Assembly: GCA_019114845.1 (NCBI GenBank)
Contig: DXEU01000182.1
Location: forward strand, 1 to 33,869
Direction of reading: 5' to 3'
DNA: 33,869 nucleotides
Source of the DNA: Candidatus Lachnoclostridium stercoripullorum
Lineage (GTDB): Bacteria > Bacillota > Clostridia > Lachnospirales > Lachnospiraceae
The notes beneath the pieces were generated by a model. That model was not told where the DNA came from. It made no database searches and worked only from the letters and a program-made list of their open reading frames with translations. The stretch's first letter is position 1; each line of letters opens with the position of its first letter. Below are positions 8,256 to 14,539 of this stretch, one piece after another. A program made the translations under genes and the position numbers.

Positions 8256-9560
8256 ATGGATTATGTGAAGAGAAACCACCAGATTGCCAACAGCTATTAC
8301 AATCTGGGACTGGAGAAGGCGCAGATCCGGGATCTGTCCGGGGCGGCGGAGTGCCTGAAGAAGAGCCTGCGCTTCAACAAATACCAGACGGATTCCAGAA
8401 ATCTTCTGGGCCTGATTTATTATGAGATGGGGGAGGTGGCGGACGCCATCGTCCAGTGGGTCATCAGCCTGAATCTCCAGCCGGAGAACAACCGGTGCGA
8501 CTACTACCTGGACGAAATCCAGCGCAAGCCGGGCCGGCTGGAGGTGGCCAGCCAGAATGTGAAGAAGTACAACCAGGCGCTGTGGTACGCCCAGACGGGC
8601 TCCTACGACCTGGCGATTCTGCAGCTGGTGTCCGCGGTGGAGGAGAACGACCACTATGTGAAGGCCCAGCTTCTCCTGGCCCTGCTCTGCATCTCCCAGG
8701 AAAATTATATCCGGGCCGGCAAGGCCCTGCGCAGGGTGCTGCAGATCGACCGCAGCAACCAGAAAGCCCTGTGGTACATGTCGGTGGTGAAGAAGAATAC
8801 GGGGCGGGCGGAGATTGAGAGGCAGCAGCTGGACCACGCCTTCTCCCACTCCCGCCTGGAGGACGACAACATCATTCTCCCTCCCACCTACCGGGAGAGC
8901 ACCGGCGGCCAGATGGTCATCCACATCCTCGTGGGTGTGGTGCTGGGGGTGGCGGCCTTCATGACCCTGGTGATGCCCTCCATCGAGGAGAGAATCAACA
9001 GCGAGCACAACCAGGAGATCCTGGAGTACAGCGAGCAGCTGAGCCAGAGCAACATCCGGGCGGACCAGCTGGAGAGCCAGCTGGCTCAGGCGGAGGGCGC
9101 CAGGGATACGGCGGAGGCCTCCCTGGAGTCGGTGGTCAGCGACAGCGGCGGGACCATCAGCCAGTACGCCTCCTTGGCCAGGATTCTGCAGGCCTACCGG
9201 GAGGACGATTTCCGGACGGCGGTTCAGATCTATGCGGGGATGAACACGGCCCTGATCACGGACCCCAACCTGGCTCCCATTCTGGAGGAGATCCAGACGG
9301 ACATGGCGGAGGACGGGTACCAGGTTCTGGATGAGCTGGGGGACGAGGCGGCGGGTTCCGGGGATTACGCCGGGGCGGTGTCCTACTACGACGCCAGCCT
9401 GCGGATCCAGCCGGACAACGCGGCGGTGATGTACGACAAGGCGGCGGCCCTGAAGGCCCAGGGGCAGGAGGACGAGGCGGACGATCTGTTCGGACAGATC
9501 ATCGACGCCTATCCGGACACCGACTACGCGGTGATGTCCCGGGAGCAGAGGGGCTACTGA
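8256..9560 (+). CDS. Membrane-anchored tetratricopeptide-repeat protein
   Basis: A 434-residue protein with TPR-like helical repeats on both sides of one membrane segment. Residues about 1-190 carry TPR-like units (YYNLGLEKAQIRDLSGAAECL, LLGLIYYEMGEVADAIVQW, ALWYAQTGSYDLAI). A hydrophobic helix lies near 225-242 (ILVGVVLGVAAFMTLVM). A coiled-coil-like stretch follows (about 255-290, QLSQSNIRADQLESQLAQAE). Two or three more TPR units close the protein (SGDYAGAVSYYDASLRIQPDN). The likely topology is N-in, C-out, with protein-protein interaction on both faces. The partner is unknown. It sits 9 bases after the small gene and ends the folC transcription unit at the terminator 9592-9628. Confidence 0.8.
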   Translation: MDYVKRNHQIANSYYNLGLEKAQIRDLSGAAECLKKSLRFNKYQTDSRNLLGLIYYEMGEVADAIVQWVISLNLQPENNRCDYYLDEIQRKPGRLEVASQNVKKYNQALWYAQTGSYDLAILQLVSAVEENDHYVKAQLLLALLCISQENYIRAGKALRRVLQIDRSNQKALWYMSVVKKNTGRAEIERQQLDHAFSHSRLEDDNIILPPTYRESTGGQMVIHILVGVVLGVAAFMTLVMPSIEERINSEHNQEILEYSEQLSQSNIRADQLESQLAQAEGARDTAEASLESVVSDSGGTISQYASLARILQAYREDDFRTAVQIYAGMNTALITDPNLAPILEEIQTDMAEDGYQVLDELGDEAAGSGDYAGAVSYYDASLRIQPDNAAVMYDKAAALKAQGQEDEADDLFGQIIDAYPDTDYAVMSREQRGY

Positions 9561-9591
9561 CATACAGAAAAACAAAAAATAGAAAAATACG

Positions 9592-9628
9592 AAAGAGACA
9601 TGATCTGAGAGGAGGTCATGTCTCTTTT
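9592..9628 (+). terminator. Intrinsic terminator of the folC operon
   Basis: A perfect 12-bp stem (AAAGAGACATGA, 9592-9603, with TCATGTCTCTTT, 9616-9627) ending in a T-run. A dispersed hairpin repeat begins three bases later. Confidence 0.88.
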
Positions 9629-9630
9629 CA

Positions 9631-9700
9631 TTTAATAGGAAACTTCGTTCCCTATTAAAAATAAAAACGCTCCGCTGTGGATGCGCACACTTTTTGTTTT
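9631..9700. repeat. Dispersed hairpin repeat, copy A
   Basis: A ~70-bp element with a near copy at 23123-23190. It consists of a hairpin (TTTAATAGG and CCTATTAAA arms plus AAC/GTT with one A-C mismatch, 9631-9659), an A-rich link, a 22-bp block beginning GCTCCGCTGTGG (9669-9690) and a T-run ending TTTGTTT. The hairpin and the 22-bp block are identical in both copies. It makes no convincing protein; the start-codon-like ATG inside the block only creates spurious MDAHTF frames. Confidence 0.85.
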
Positions 9701-9749
9701 CACAGGAAATGGGACCACAATGTTGGTTCGCAGGAAGGGAAGGATTTGT

Positions 9750-10091
9750 ATGGACAGAGAGACATTTACCTACGAGGCCAGGGGGCAGATTCTGATCATC
9801 CATCTCCCACGGGAGCTGGATCACCACAACTGCCGGAATCTCCGGTACGAGACGGATCTGCTGCTGGCGGAGAACTATGTAAACAAGGTGATTTTTGACT
9901 TTTCCAGGACGGAGTTCATGGATTCCTCCGGCATCGGAGTGCTGTTAAACCGCTATAAGCAGATGGCGGGCAGCGGGGGAAAGGTGGCCATGTGGGGAGC
10001 GGGAAAGCAGGTGAAGCGGATCCTCACCATGGGGGGAGTATTCCGCCTGATCAAAAATTTTGACACCAGGGAGGCCGCCATGGCGGACTAG
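9750..10091 (+). CDS. spoIIAA: Anti-sigma-F factor antagonist SpoIIAA
   Basis: SpoIIAA is the STAS-domain protein that, when unphosphorylated, removes SpoIIAB from sigma-F in the forespore. The product has 113 residues, matching the usual ~115. It begins MDRETFTYEARGQILIIHLP and has the phosphorylation site in FMDSSGIGVLLNRYK (second Ser of DSSG, near residue 56). The start is ATG 9750 after AGGAAGGGAAGG; a longer frame upstream runs through the dispersed repeat and is not credible. It opens the spoIIAA-spoIIAB-sigF operon. A good sigma-H -35-like AGGAAAT (9702-9710) lies upstream, but I cannot find a matching -10. Confidence 0.94.
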   Translation: MDRETFTYEARGQILIIHLPRELDHHNCRNLRYETDLLLAENYVNKVIFDFSRTEFMDSSGIGVLLNRYKQMAGSGGKVAMWGAGKQVKRILTMGGVFRLIKNFDTREAAMAD

Positions 10092-10105
10092 GAAGGGGGA
10101 GCAGC

Positions 10106-10537
10106 TTGGAGCGGGAAAAGAGGACGGAGATGAGGCTGGAGATGGACAGTCTCTCGGAGAATGAGGAGTTTGCCAGGGTGGTGGTGGCGGTGTTTCTGAG
10201 CCGTTTAAACCCCACCCTGGAGGAGCTGGACGATGTGAAGACGGCGGTGTCGGAGGCGGTGACCAACGCGGTGATCCACGGCTACGGGGGCGGCCCGGGG
10301 ACCATATTCATCCGGGCGGCTGTGGACGGGCAGGAGTTTACGGTGGAGGTCCGGGACGACGGCGTGGGGATCGGGGACGTGGCCAGGGCCATGGAGCCCA
10401 TGTTCACCACGGACACCGCCGGGGAGCGGTCCGGGATGGGATTTTCCTTTATGGAAGCCTTTATGGACCAGGTGGAGGTGATCTCCGCCCCCGGGCAGGG
10501 GACGAGGGTGATCATGAAGAAGCGAATCGGGGCGTGA
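10106..10537 (+). CDS. spoIIAB: Anti-sigma-F factor / serine kinase SpoIIAB
   Basis: SpoIIAB binds and silences sigma-F and phosphorylates SpoIIAA on serine. The 143-residue protein has the GHKL (HATPase_c) boxes: an N-box with EAVTNAVIHGYG (catalytic Glu and Asn), DDGVGIGD (G1) and GMGFSFMEAF with the ATP lid before it (TTDTAGERSGMG). The N terminus EMRLEMDSLSENEEFARV matches the family, and alignment in memory to Bacillus SpoIIAB places the start at TTG 10106, after AGGAAGGGGGAG. It lies 14 bases after spoIIAA and 4 bases before sigF, so the three are one operon. Confidence 0.95.
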   Translation: MEREKRTEMRLEMDSLSENEEFARVVVAVFLSRLNPTLEELDDVKTAVSEAVTNAVIHGYGGGPGTIFIRAAVDGQEFTVEVRDDGVGIGDVARAMEPMFTTDTAGERSGMGFSFMEAFMDQVEVISAPGQGTRVIMKKRIGA

Positions 10538-10541
10538 GTCT

Positions 10542-11255
10542 ATGGATGAGACCATGAGACTGATTCAAATGGCTCACAGCGGGGATAAAGAGGCCAGGGA
10601 CCGGCTGGTGGAGGAGAATGTGGGGCTGATCTGGAGCATTGTGCGCCGCTTTCTGGGGCGGGGACATGAGCCGGAGGACCTCTTCCAGATCGGGAGCATC
10701 GGTCTATTGAAGGCCATCGACAAATTTGACCTGTCCTATCAGGTGCGGTTCTCCACTTACGCCGTTCCCATGATCACCGGGGAGATCCGCCGCTTCCTGC
10801 GGGACGACGGCATGATCAAGGTGAGCCGCTCGGTGAAGGAGCTGGGAATGCGGGCGGGGGCGGCCAGGGAGAGCTTAAGCTGCCGCCTGGGGCGGGAGCC
10901 CACCATCGATGAGATCGCCGGTGAGCTGCAGGTGAGCCGGGAGGAGGTGGCCGCCTCCCTGGAGGCCGGGGCGGAGGTGGAGTCCCTGTACCGGTCCCTG
11001 GGGGCGGGGGACGGGCAGGACCTGTGCCTCATGGACCGGCTGGAGGAGAAGGGGGATGAGGAGGAGCGGCTGCTGAACCGCATGGTGCTGAGGGAACTTC
11101 TGATGGATCTAGCCCCCAAGGAGCGGGAGATCATCGTCCGCAGGTATTTTTACAACCAGACCCAGAGCGCCATCGCGGCGGAGCTGTCCATCTCCCAGGT
11201 GCAGGTCTCCCGGCTGGAGAAAAAGATTTTGCGGCAGATGAGGGAAAAACTCTGA
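10542..11255 (+). CDS. sigF: RNA polymerase sigma-F factor (SpoIIAC)
   Basis: Sigma-F starts forespore-specific transcription after asymmetric division. The protein has 237 residues, normal length. Region 2 shows DLFQIGSIGLLKAIDKFDLSY and FSTYAVPMITGEIRRFLRDD, region 3 has SRSVKEL and the region-4 helix-turn-helix has LAPKEREIIVRRYFY and TQSAIAAELSISQVQVSRLEK. The near-identical family member sigma-G differs in context: here the gene directly follows spoIIAA and spoIIAB, so sigma-F is the call. The spoVA cluster follows, as in many Bacillota. Confidence 0.96.
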   Translation: MDETMRLIQMAHSGDKEARDRLVEENVGLIWSIVRRFLGRGHEPEDLFQIGSIGLLKAIDKFDLSYQVRFSTYAVPMITGEIRRFLRDDGMIKVSRSVKELGMRAGAARESLSCRLGREPTIDEIAGELQVSREEVAASLEAGAEVESLYRSLGAGDGQDLCLMDRLEEKGDEEERLLNRMVLRELLMDLAPKEREIIVRRYFYNQTQSAIAAELSISQVQVSRLEKKILRQMREKL

Positions 11256-11266
11256 GGAAAAATGGC

Positions 11267-11295
11267 GTATAAAGCGGCAATCCCCATCCATACTA
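11267..11295 (+). promoter_or_regulatory. Sigma-G-like promoter of the spoVA operon
   Basis: GTATA (11267-11271), a 17-base spacer and CATACTA (11289-11295) fit the sigma-G pattern known from Bacillus (GHATR, 17-18 bases, CATWHTA). It sits in the gap between sigF and the spoVA genes, which are sigma-G dependent in Bacillus. Transcription would start near 11303, just before the small gene at 11320. No sigma-A-like -35 is present. Confidence 0.65.
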
Positions 11296-11319
11296 TAGCA
11301 TTGAAAGGATGTGAGACGT

Positions 11320-11472
11320 ATGGAAACCTGGAGACAGAAGGCGGGGATTGCCGCTCTGTTTGCGTGTCTGGTCTTGACGGCGGCGGCCCTGTGCTACTGC
11401 CTGTTCGGCCTCTCCGGCGGCGCCGGGGAGCGGGAGGGGACGTTTGTGGAGGCGGAGGTGAGGAGCGCGTGA
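11320..11472 (+). CDS. Small membrane protein at the head of the spoVA operon (50 residues)
   Basis: A short frame from ATG 11320, with AAAGGA about 11 bases upstream, to TGA 11470-11472. The product begins METWRQKAGIAALFACLVLT and has one hydrophobic helix (about residues 8-30) followed by a short acidic tail ending VEAEVRSA. This would be a signal anchor or uncleaved signal peptide. Its stop overlaps the GTG of spoVAA (GTGA), so the two are translationally coupled. Codon third positions are GC-rich as in the neighbours, while the overlapping frame that extends spoVAA upstream gives an implausible Gly/Arg/Cys-rich peptide. I do not recognise the family. It is probably expressed in the forespore with the SpoVA channel. 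Confidence 0.7.
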   Translation: METWRQKAGIAALFACLVLTAAALCYCLFGLSGGAGEREGTFVEAEVRSA

Positions 11473-12098
11473 GCCGGGCGGAGGCCTACCTGAATATCCG
11501 GCAGATCTCCCGGCTGGAAAAGCGGGAAGTGCGGCTGAAGGATCTGGGGGATGTCTGGTGCGGGGACGCCGGGCTCACCGCCCGGCTGCGGGAGCTTGCA
11601 GTCTTCTCCGTCCCAGAGGACAGGGATTTTCGGTACGTGGGGAACGTCCTGGACCTGGTGGAGCAGATCCAGGGGGAGGCCCCAGAAGTCCACGTCACCA
11701 ACCTGGGCCAGACGGAGTACATCATCGACTACCGAAGGCCCAGGGGGAGACACCCGGCCCTGGAGTGGGCGAAGACCGGCTTTGTGTGCCTGGTCTCCTT
11801 TTTCGGGGCGGCCTTCGCCATCATGACCTTCAACAACGATGTGGATGTGACAAAGGTCTTCGGGGAGATCCACTATGTGGTCACCGGGGAGGCGTCCGAC
11901 GGCTTTACCATCCTGGAGCTGTCCTACAGCCTGGGGCTGGCGGTGGGGATCGCCATATTTTTCAACCATTTTTCCCGGTGGAAGCTGAACACGGACCCCA
12001 CGCCCCTGGAGGTGGAGATGCGCCTCTACGAGGACAATATCAACCGGACGGTGATCAGCAATCACGGGAGAGAGGAGTCGGGCGGGGATGCTACTTAG
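11469..12098 (+). CDS. spoVAA: Stage V sporulation protein AA
   Basis: SpoVAA is a membrane component of the SpoVA system that moves calcium-dipicolinate into the forespore and out during germination. The chosen GTG at 11469, preceded by GGTGAGGAGCGC, gives 209 residues beginning MSRAEAYLNIRQIS. Family features are the N-terminal soluble part with REVRLKDLGDVWC, FSVPEDRDFRYVGNVLDLVEQIQ and NLGQTEYIIDYRRP, then two hydrophobic segments (FVCLVSFFGAAFAIMTF near 105-121 and ILELSYSLGLAVGIAIFF near 145-163). A longer frame from 11262 is open but its first 69 residues look non-coding and overlap the microprotein gene. It overlaps spoVAB by 11 bases. Confidence 0.88.
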   Translation: MSRAEAYLNIRQISRLEKREVRLKDLGDVWCGDAGLTARLRELAVFSVPEDRDFRYVGNVLDLVEQIQGEAPEVHVTNLGQTEYIIDYRRPRGRHPALEWAKTGFVCLVSFFGAAFAIMTFNNDVDVTKVFGEIHYVVTGEASDGFTILELSYSLGLAVGIAIFFNHFSRWKLNTDPTPLEVEMRLYEDNINRTVISNHGREESGGDAT

Positions 12099-12519
12099 AG
12101 AGGGACTTCTGGCGTTTGCGGGGCTTTCTGCGGGGCTTGTGATCGCGGCGGGGGTGTTCGCCTTCCTGGCCATCATAGGCGTATTTCCCAGGCTCATCGG
12201 CAAGACGGGAAGCGGGAGCCATATCATGCTGTTTGAGACCGTGCTGATTCTGGGGGGAAGCCTGGGAAACGCGGAGGACCTGCTGGAATATCCCCTGGGG
12301 CTGGGGGGCGCTGGGGAGATTCTCCTGGGGGCTTGTGGGCTGTCCGTGGGCATTTTCGTGGGCTGTCTTGTCATGTCCCTGGCGGAGACCTTAAAAGCCC
12401 TGCCCGTGTTCACCAGGAGAATCCGCCTGTCGGTGGGTTTTCCCTGGGTGATCGCCTCCATCGCTCTGGGAAAGCTGGCAGGCTCCCTCATCTATTTTGC
12501 GGAGCGGTTCGGGGACTAG
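12088..12519 (+). CDS. spoVAB: Stage V sporulation protein AB
   Basis: A 143-residue, very hydrophobic protein with about four membrane helices (LLAFAGLSAGLVIAAGVFAF, IMLFETVLILGGSL, LLGACGLSVGIFVGCLVMSL, PWVIASIALGKLAGSLIYF). Length, the FPRLIGKTGS loop and its place directly after spoVAA identify SpoVAB, a membrane component of the dipicolinate transport system. The ATG lies inside the end of spoVAA, preceded by GAGGAG. spoVAC follows after 30 bases. Confidence 0.9.
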   Translation: MLLREGLLAFAGLSAGLVIAAGVFAFLAIIGVFPRLIGKTGSGSHIMLFETVLILGGSLGNAEDLLEYPLGLGGAGEILLGACGLSVGIFVGCLVMSLAETLKALPVFTRRIRLSVGFPWVIASIALGKLAGSLIYFAERFGD

Positions 12520-12549
12520 GAGCCTCGCAGCCTCGGAAAGGAGATACCA

Positions 12550-13005
12550 TTGGAAGTCAACAAAAAACTGTATGAATCCTATATCAAGGAGATCACGCCG
12601 GTGCACAGCCGGCTGGCCAACATGGGGCGGGCCTTCCTGTGCGGCGGCCTCGTCTGCCTGCTGGGACAGGCTGTGACCGACGGGCTGACGGCGGCAGGCC
12701 TGGACCAGGAGGGGGCGGCGGCCTGGAACCAGCTCTTCCTCATCGGCGTGGCCATCCTGCTCACGGGCCTGGGGCTGTTCTCCAGGATCGCGAAGTTCGC
12801 CGGCGCCGGCGTGCTGGTGCCCATCACCGGGTTCGCCAACTCCATGGCGGCGCCGATGATCGAGAACAAGGTGGAGGGGATGGTGTTCGGCGTGGGGGTG
12901 AAGGCCTTCACCATCTGCGGGCCGGTGATTCTCTACGGGATATTTTCCACCTGGGCGCTGGGGATTCTCTCCTACGCCCTGGGCATGTGGAATATCAGCT
13001 GGTAG
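12550..13005 (+). CDS. spoVAC: Stage V sporulation protein AC
   Basis: SpoVAC is a polytopic membrane protein; in Bacillus it forms a mechanosensitive channel that releases dipicolinic acid in germination. The 151-residue product starts with TTG after GGAAAGGAGATACCA. It shows NMGRAFLCGGLVCLLGQ, FLIGVAILLTGLGLFSRIAKFAGAG and VPITGFANSMAAPMIENK, the central conserved block shared by SpoVAC and SpoVAE. At least four hydrophobic helices are visible. It is the third gene of the spoVA operon and runs into spoVAD. Confidence 0.94.
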   Translation: MEVNKKLYESYIKEITPVHSRLANMGRAFLCGGLVCLLGQAVTDGLTAAGLDQEGAAAWNQLFLIGVAILLTGLGLFSRIAKFAGAGVLVPITGFANSMAAPMIENKVEGMVFGVGVKAFTICGPVILYGIFSTWALGILSYALGMWNISW

Positions 13006-13018
13006 GAGGTGGATGCAT

Positions 13019-14119
13019 ATGAGAAGAGGAAGAGCCAGCCTGGTGTTTGAACATCCGCCGGTGATCGAGGCCGCCGCCTCCGTGGCGGGGAAGAAGGAGG
13101 GGGAAGGCCCTCTGCGGGGCCGCTTCGACTTGGTGGCGGAGGACGACCGCATGGGGAAGAAGACCTGGGAGGAGGCGGAGAGCGCTATGCAGGAGGCCGC
13201 CTGCCGCCTGGCCTTGAAGAAGGGCGGGCTGGAGAGAGGACAGATCCAGTATCTGTTCGCTGGGGATCTCCTGGGGCAGCTCATCGCCACCTCCTTCGGG
13301 GTGGCGGACCTGGAAATCCCGCTGTTTGGCCTGTACGGGGCCTGCTCCACCATCGGGGAGGCCCTGTGTCTGGGGGCCATGACGGTGGCGGCGGGGTACG
13401 GGGAGCGGGTGCTCACCGTGTCCTCCAGCCATTTTGCCACGGCGGAGAAACAGTTCCGCTTTCCCCTGGGGTATGGGAACCAGAGACCCTGGTCCTCCAC
13501 CTGGACGGTGACCGGGAGCGGCGCCTTCGTGCTGGCGTCGGAGGAGGCGGCGGAGGAGAAGAGCGGCCCTGCGGGGGAGAAGAGGGGTTTTCCGGAGCCC
13601 GGACAAGGGGGAAAGCCCGGGGGAAGGGCGGTGATCTCCGCCGTCACGGTGGGAAAGATCGCGGACATGGGGGTCAAGGACTCCATGAACATGGGGGCGG
13701 CCATGGCCCCGGCGGCCTACAGCACCATCTCCCGGAATTTTATGGATCTGGGGGTGGGAGCGGAGGCCTACGACAGGATCATCACCGGGGATCTGGGGCG
13801 GGTGGGAAGTCAGGCCCTCATGGACTTTATGAGGGCCGGCGGCAGGGATCTGTCCGCGGTCCACATGGACTGCGGCCTGGAGATCTACGACTGCGCCGCC
13901 CAGGACACCCATGCGGGGGGAAGCGGCTGCGGCTGCTCGGCGGTGACCCTGGCTGCCTCCATCCTGGGAAAGGTGGAGTCCGGGGAGTGGAGGCGGGTGC
14001 TGTTCGTGCCCACCGGCGCCCTGCTGTCCACCGTCAGCTTCAACGAGGGCCGGACCATCCCGGGGATCGCCCACGGGGTGGTCATCGAGCACCGCGGCCC
14101 GGGGGAAAGGAGGGGATGA
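13019..14119 (+). CDS. spoVAD: Stage V sporulation protein AD
   Basis: SpoVAD is the dipicolinate-binding, thiolase-fold protein on the inner forespore membrane. The 366-residue product shows LFGLYGACSTIGEALCLGAM with the thiolase-like Cys, SSSHFATAEKQFRFPL, DMGVKDSMNMGAAMAPAAY, HMDCGLEIYDCAAQDTHAGGSGCGCSA and ALLSTVSFNEGRTIPGIAH. ATG 13019 is preferred to ATG 13013 because AGGAGGT ends 8 bases before it. It is soluble, with no membrane helix, and lies between the two membrane subunits AC and AE in the operon, the standard order. Confidence 0.95.
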   Translation: MRRGRASLVFEHPPVIEAAASVAGKKEGEGPLRGRFDLVAEDDRMGKKTWEEAESAMQEAACRLALKKGGLERGQIQYLFAGDLLGQLIATSFGVADLEIPLFGLYGACSTIGEALCLGAMTVAAGYGERVLTVSSSHFATAEKQFRFPLGYGNQRPWSSTWTVTGSGAFVLASEEAAEEKSGPAGEKRGFPEPGQGGKPGGRAVISAVTVGKIADMGVKDSMNMGAAMAPAAYSTISRNFMDLGVGAEAYDRIITGDLGRVGSQALMDFMRAGGRDLSAVHMDCGLEIYDCAAQDTHAGGSGCGCSAVTLAASILGKVESGEWRRVLFVPTGALLSTVSFNEGRTIPGIAHGVVIEHRGPGERRG

Positions 14120-14120
14120 G

Positions 14121-14477
14121 ATGGACTATGTGAAAGCGTTTCTGGTGGGAGGCCTGATCTGCCTGGCGGTCCAGGCGGTCATGGACAACACGAAGCTGAT
14201 GCCGGGCAGGATCATGGTGGGCCTGGTGGTGCTGGGAGGCATCCTGGGGTTCGCGGGGGTCTACGAGCCCTTCGCCCGGTGGGCCGGTGCCGGCGCCTCC
14301 GTCCCCCTTCTGGGCTTTGGAAATACCCTGTGGAAGGGAGTCAGGGAGGGGATGGAGGCGGAAGGGCTTCTGGGGGTGTTCAAGGGGGGGCTTACGGCCA
14401 CCGCAGGGGGAATCTGCGGGGCTTTGGTGTTCTCTTTCCTGGCGGCCCTGATCTTTCAGCCCAGGATGAAAGAGTGA
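14121..14477 (+). CDS. spoVAE: Stage V sporulation protein AE (AEb type)
   Basis: A 118-residue membrane protein related to SpoVAC, with MDYVKAFLVGGLICLAVQ, LVVLGGILGFAGVYEPF, AGAGASVPLLGFGNTLWKGV and GLTATAGGICGALVFSFLAAL. This is the SpoVAEb component of the dipicolinate channel. It begins one base after the spoVAD stop and is the last gene of the operon. No spoVAEa or spoVAF gene is present here, so the cluster is the minimal A-B-C-D-E set. A large hairpin follows directly. Confidence 0.93.
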   Translation: MDYVKAFLVGGLICLAVQAVMDNTKLMPGRIMVGLVVLGGILGFAGVYEPFARWAGAGASVPLLGFGNTLWKGVREGMEAEGLLGVFKGGLTATAGGICGALVFSFLAALIFQPRMKE

Positions 14478-14525
14478 GAGGGAGAGCTGCAAAACGGAAA
14501 TTTCCGCTCTGCAGCTCTCCCTCTC
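14476..14525. terminator. Long hairpin between convergent spoVAE and the PBP gene
   Basis: A perfect 16-bp stem (14476-14491 with 14510-14525) encloses a second small hairpin (CGGAAATTTCCG). It begins inside the spoVAE stop codon. There is no T-run on either side, so it is better described as a strong bidirectional structure than as a classical intrinsic terminator. Confidence 0.65.
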
Positions 14526-14539
14526 TGTACATATCCGCC

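Noticed and set aside
9702-9749. Sigma-H promoter for the spoIIA operon
   Set aside because: A fitting -35-like element (ACAGGAAAT) exists, but no GAAT-type -10 lies at the right distance.
8094-9827. 577-residue minus-strand frame opposite the TPR protein
   Set aside because: High GC leaves long antisense frames open. The translation is His/Leu/Gln-rich, has no family motif and no ribosome-binding site, and covers real + strand genes and a terminator.
9677-9898. Open frame beginning MDAHTF, with a similar start at 23167
   Set aside because: Both starts lie inside the dispersed repeat (the GTGGATGCGCACAC block). The resemblance comes from the repeat, and the true genes start later at ATG 9750 and ATG 23317.
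11262-11468. 69-residue N-terminal extension of spoVAA
   Set aside because: The translation is Gly/Arg/Cys-rich and unlike SpoVAA. It overlaps the sigma-G-like promoter and a better small frame, and GTG 11469 has a strong ribosome-binding site.
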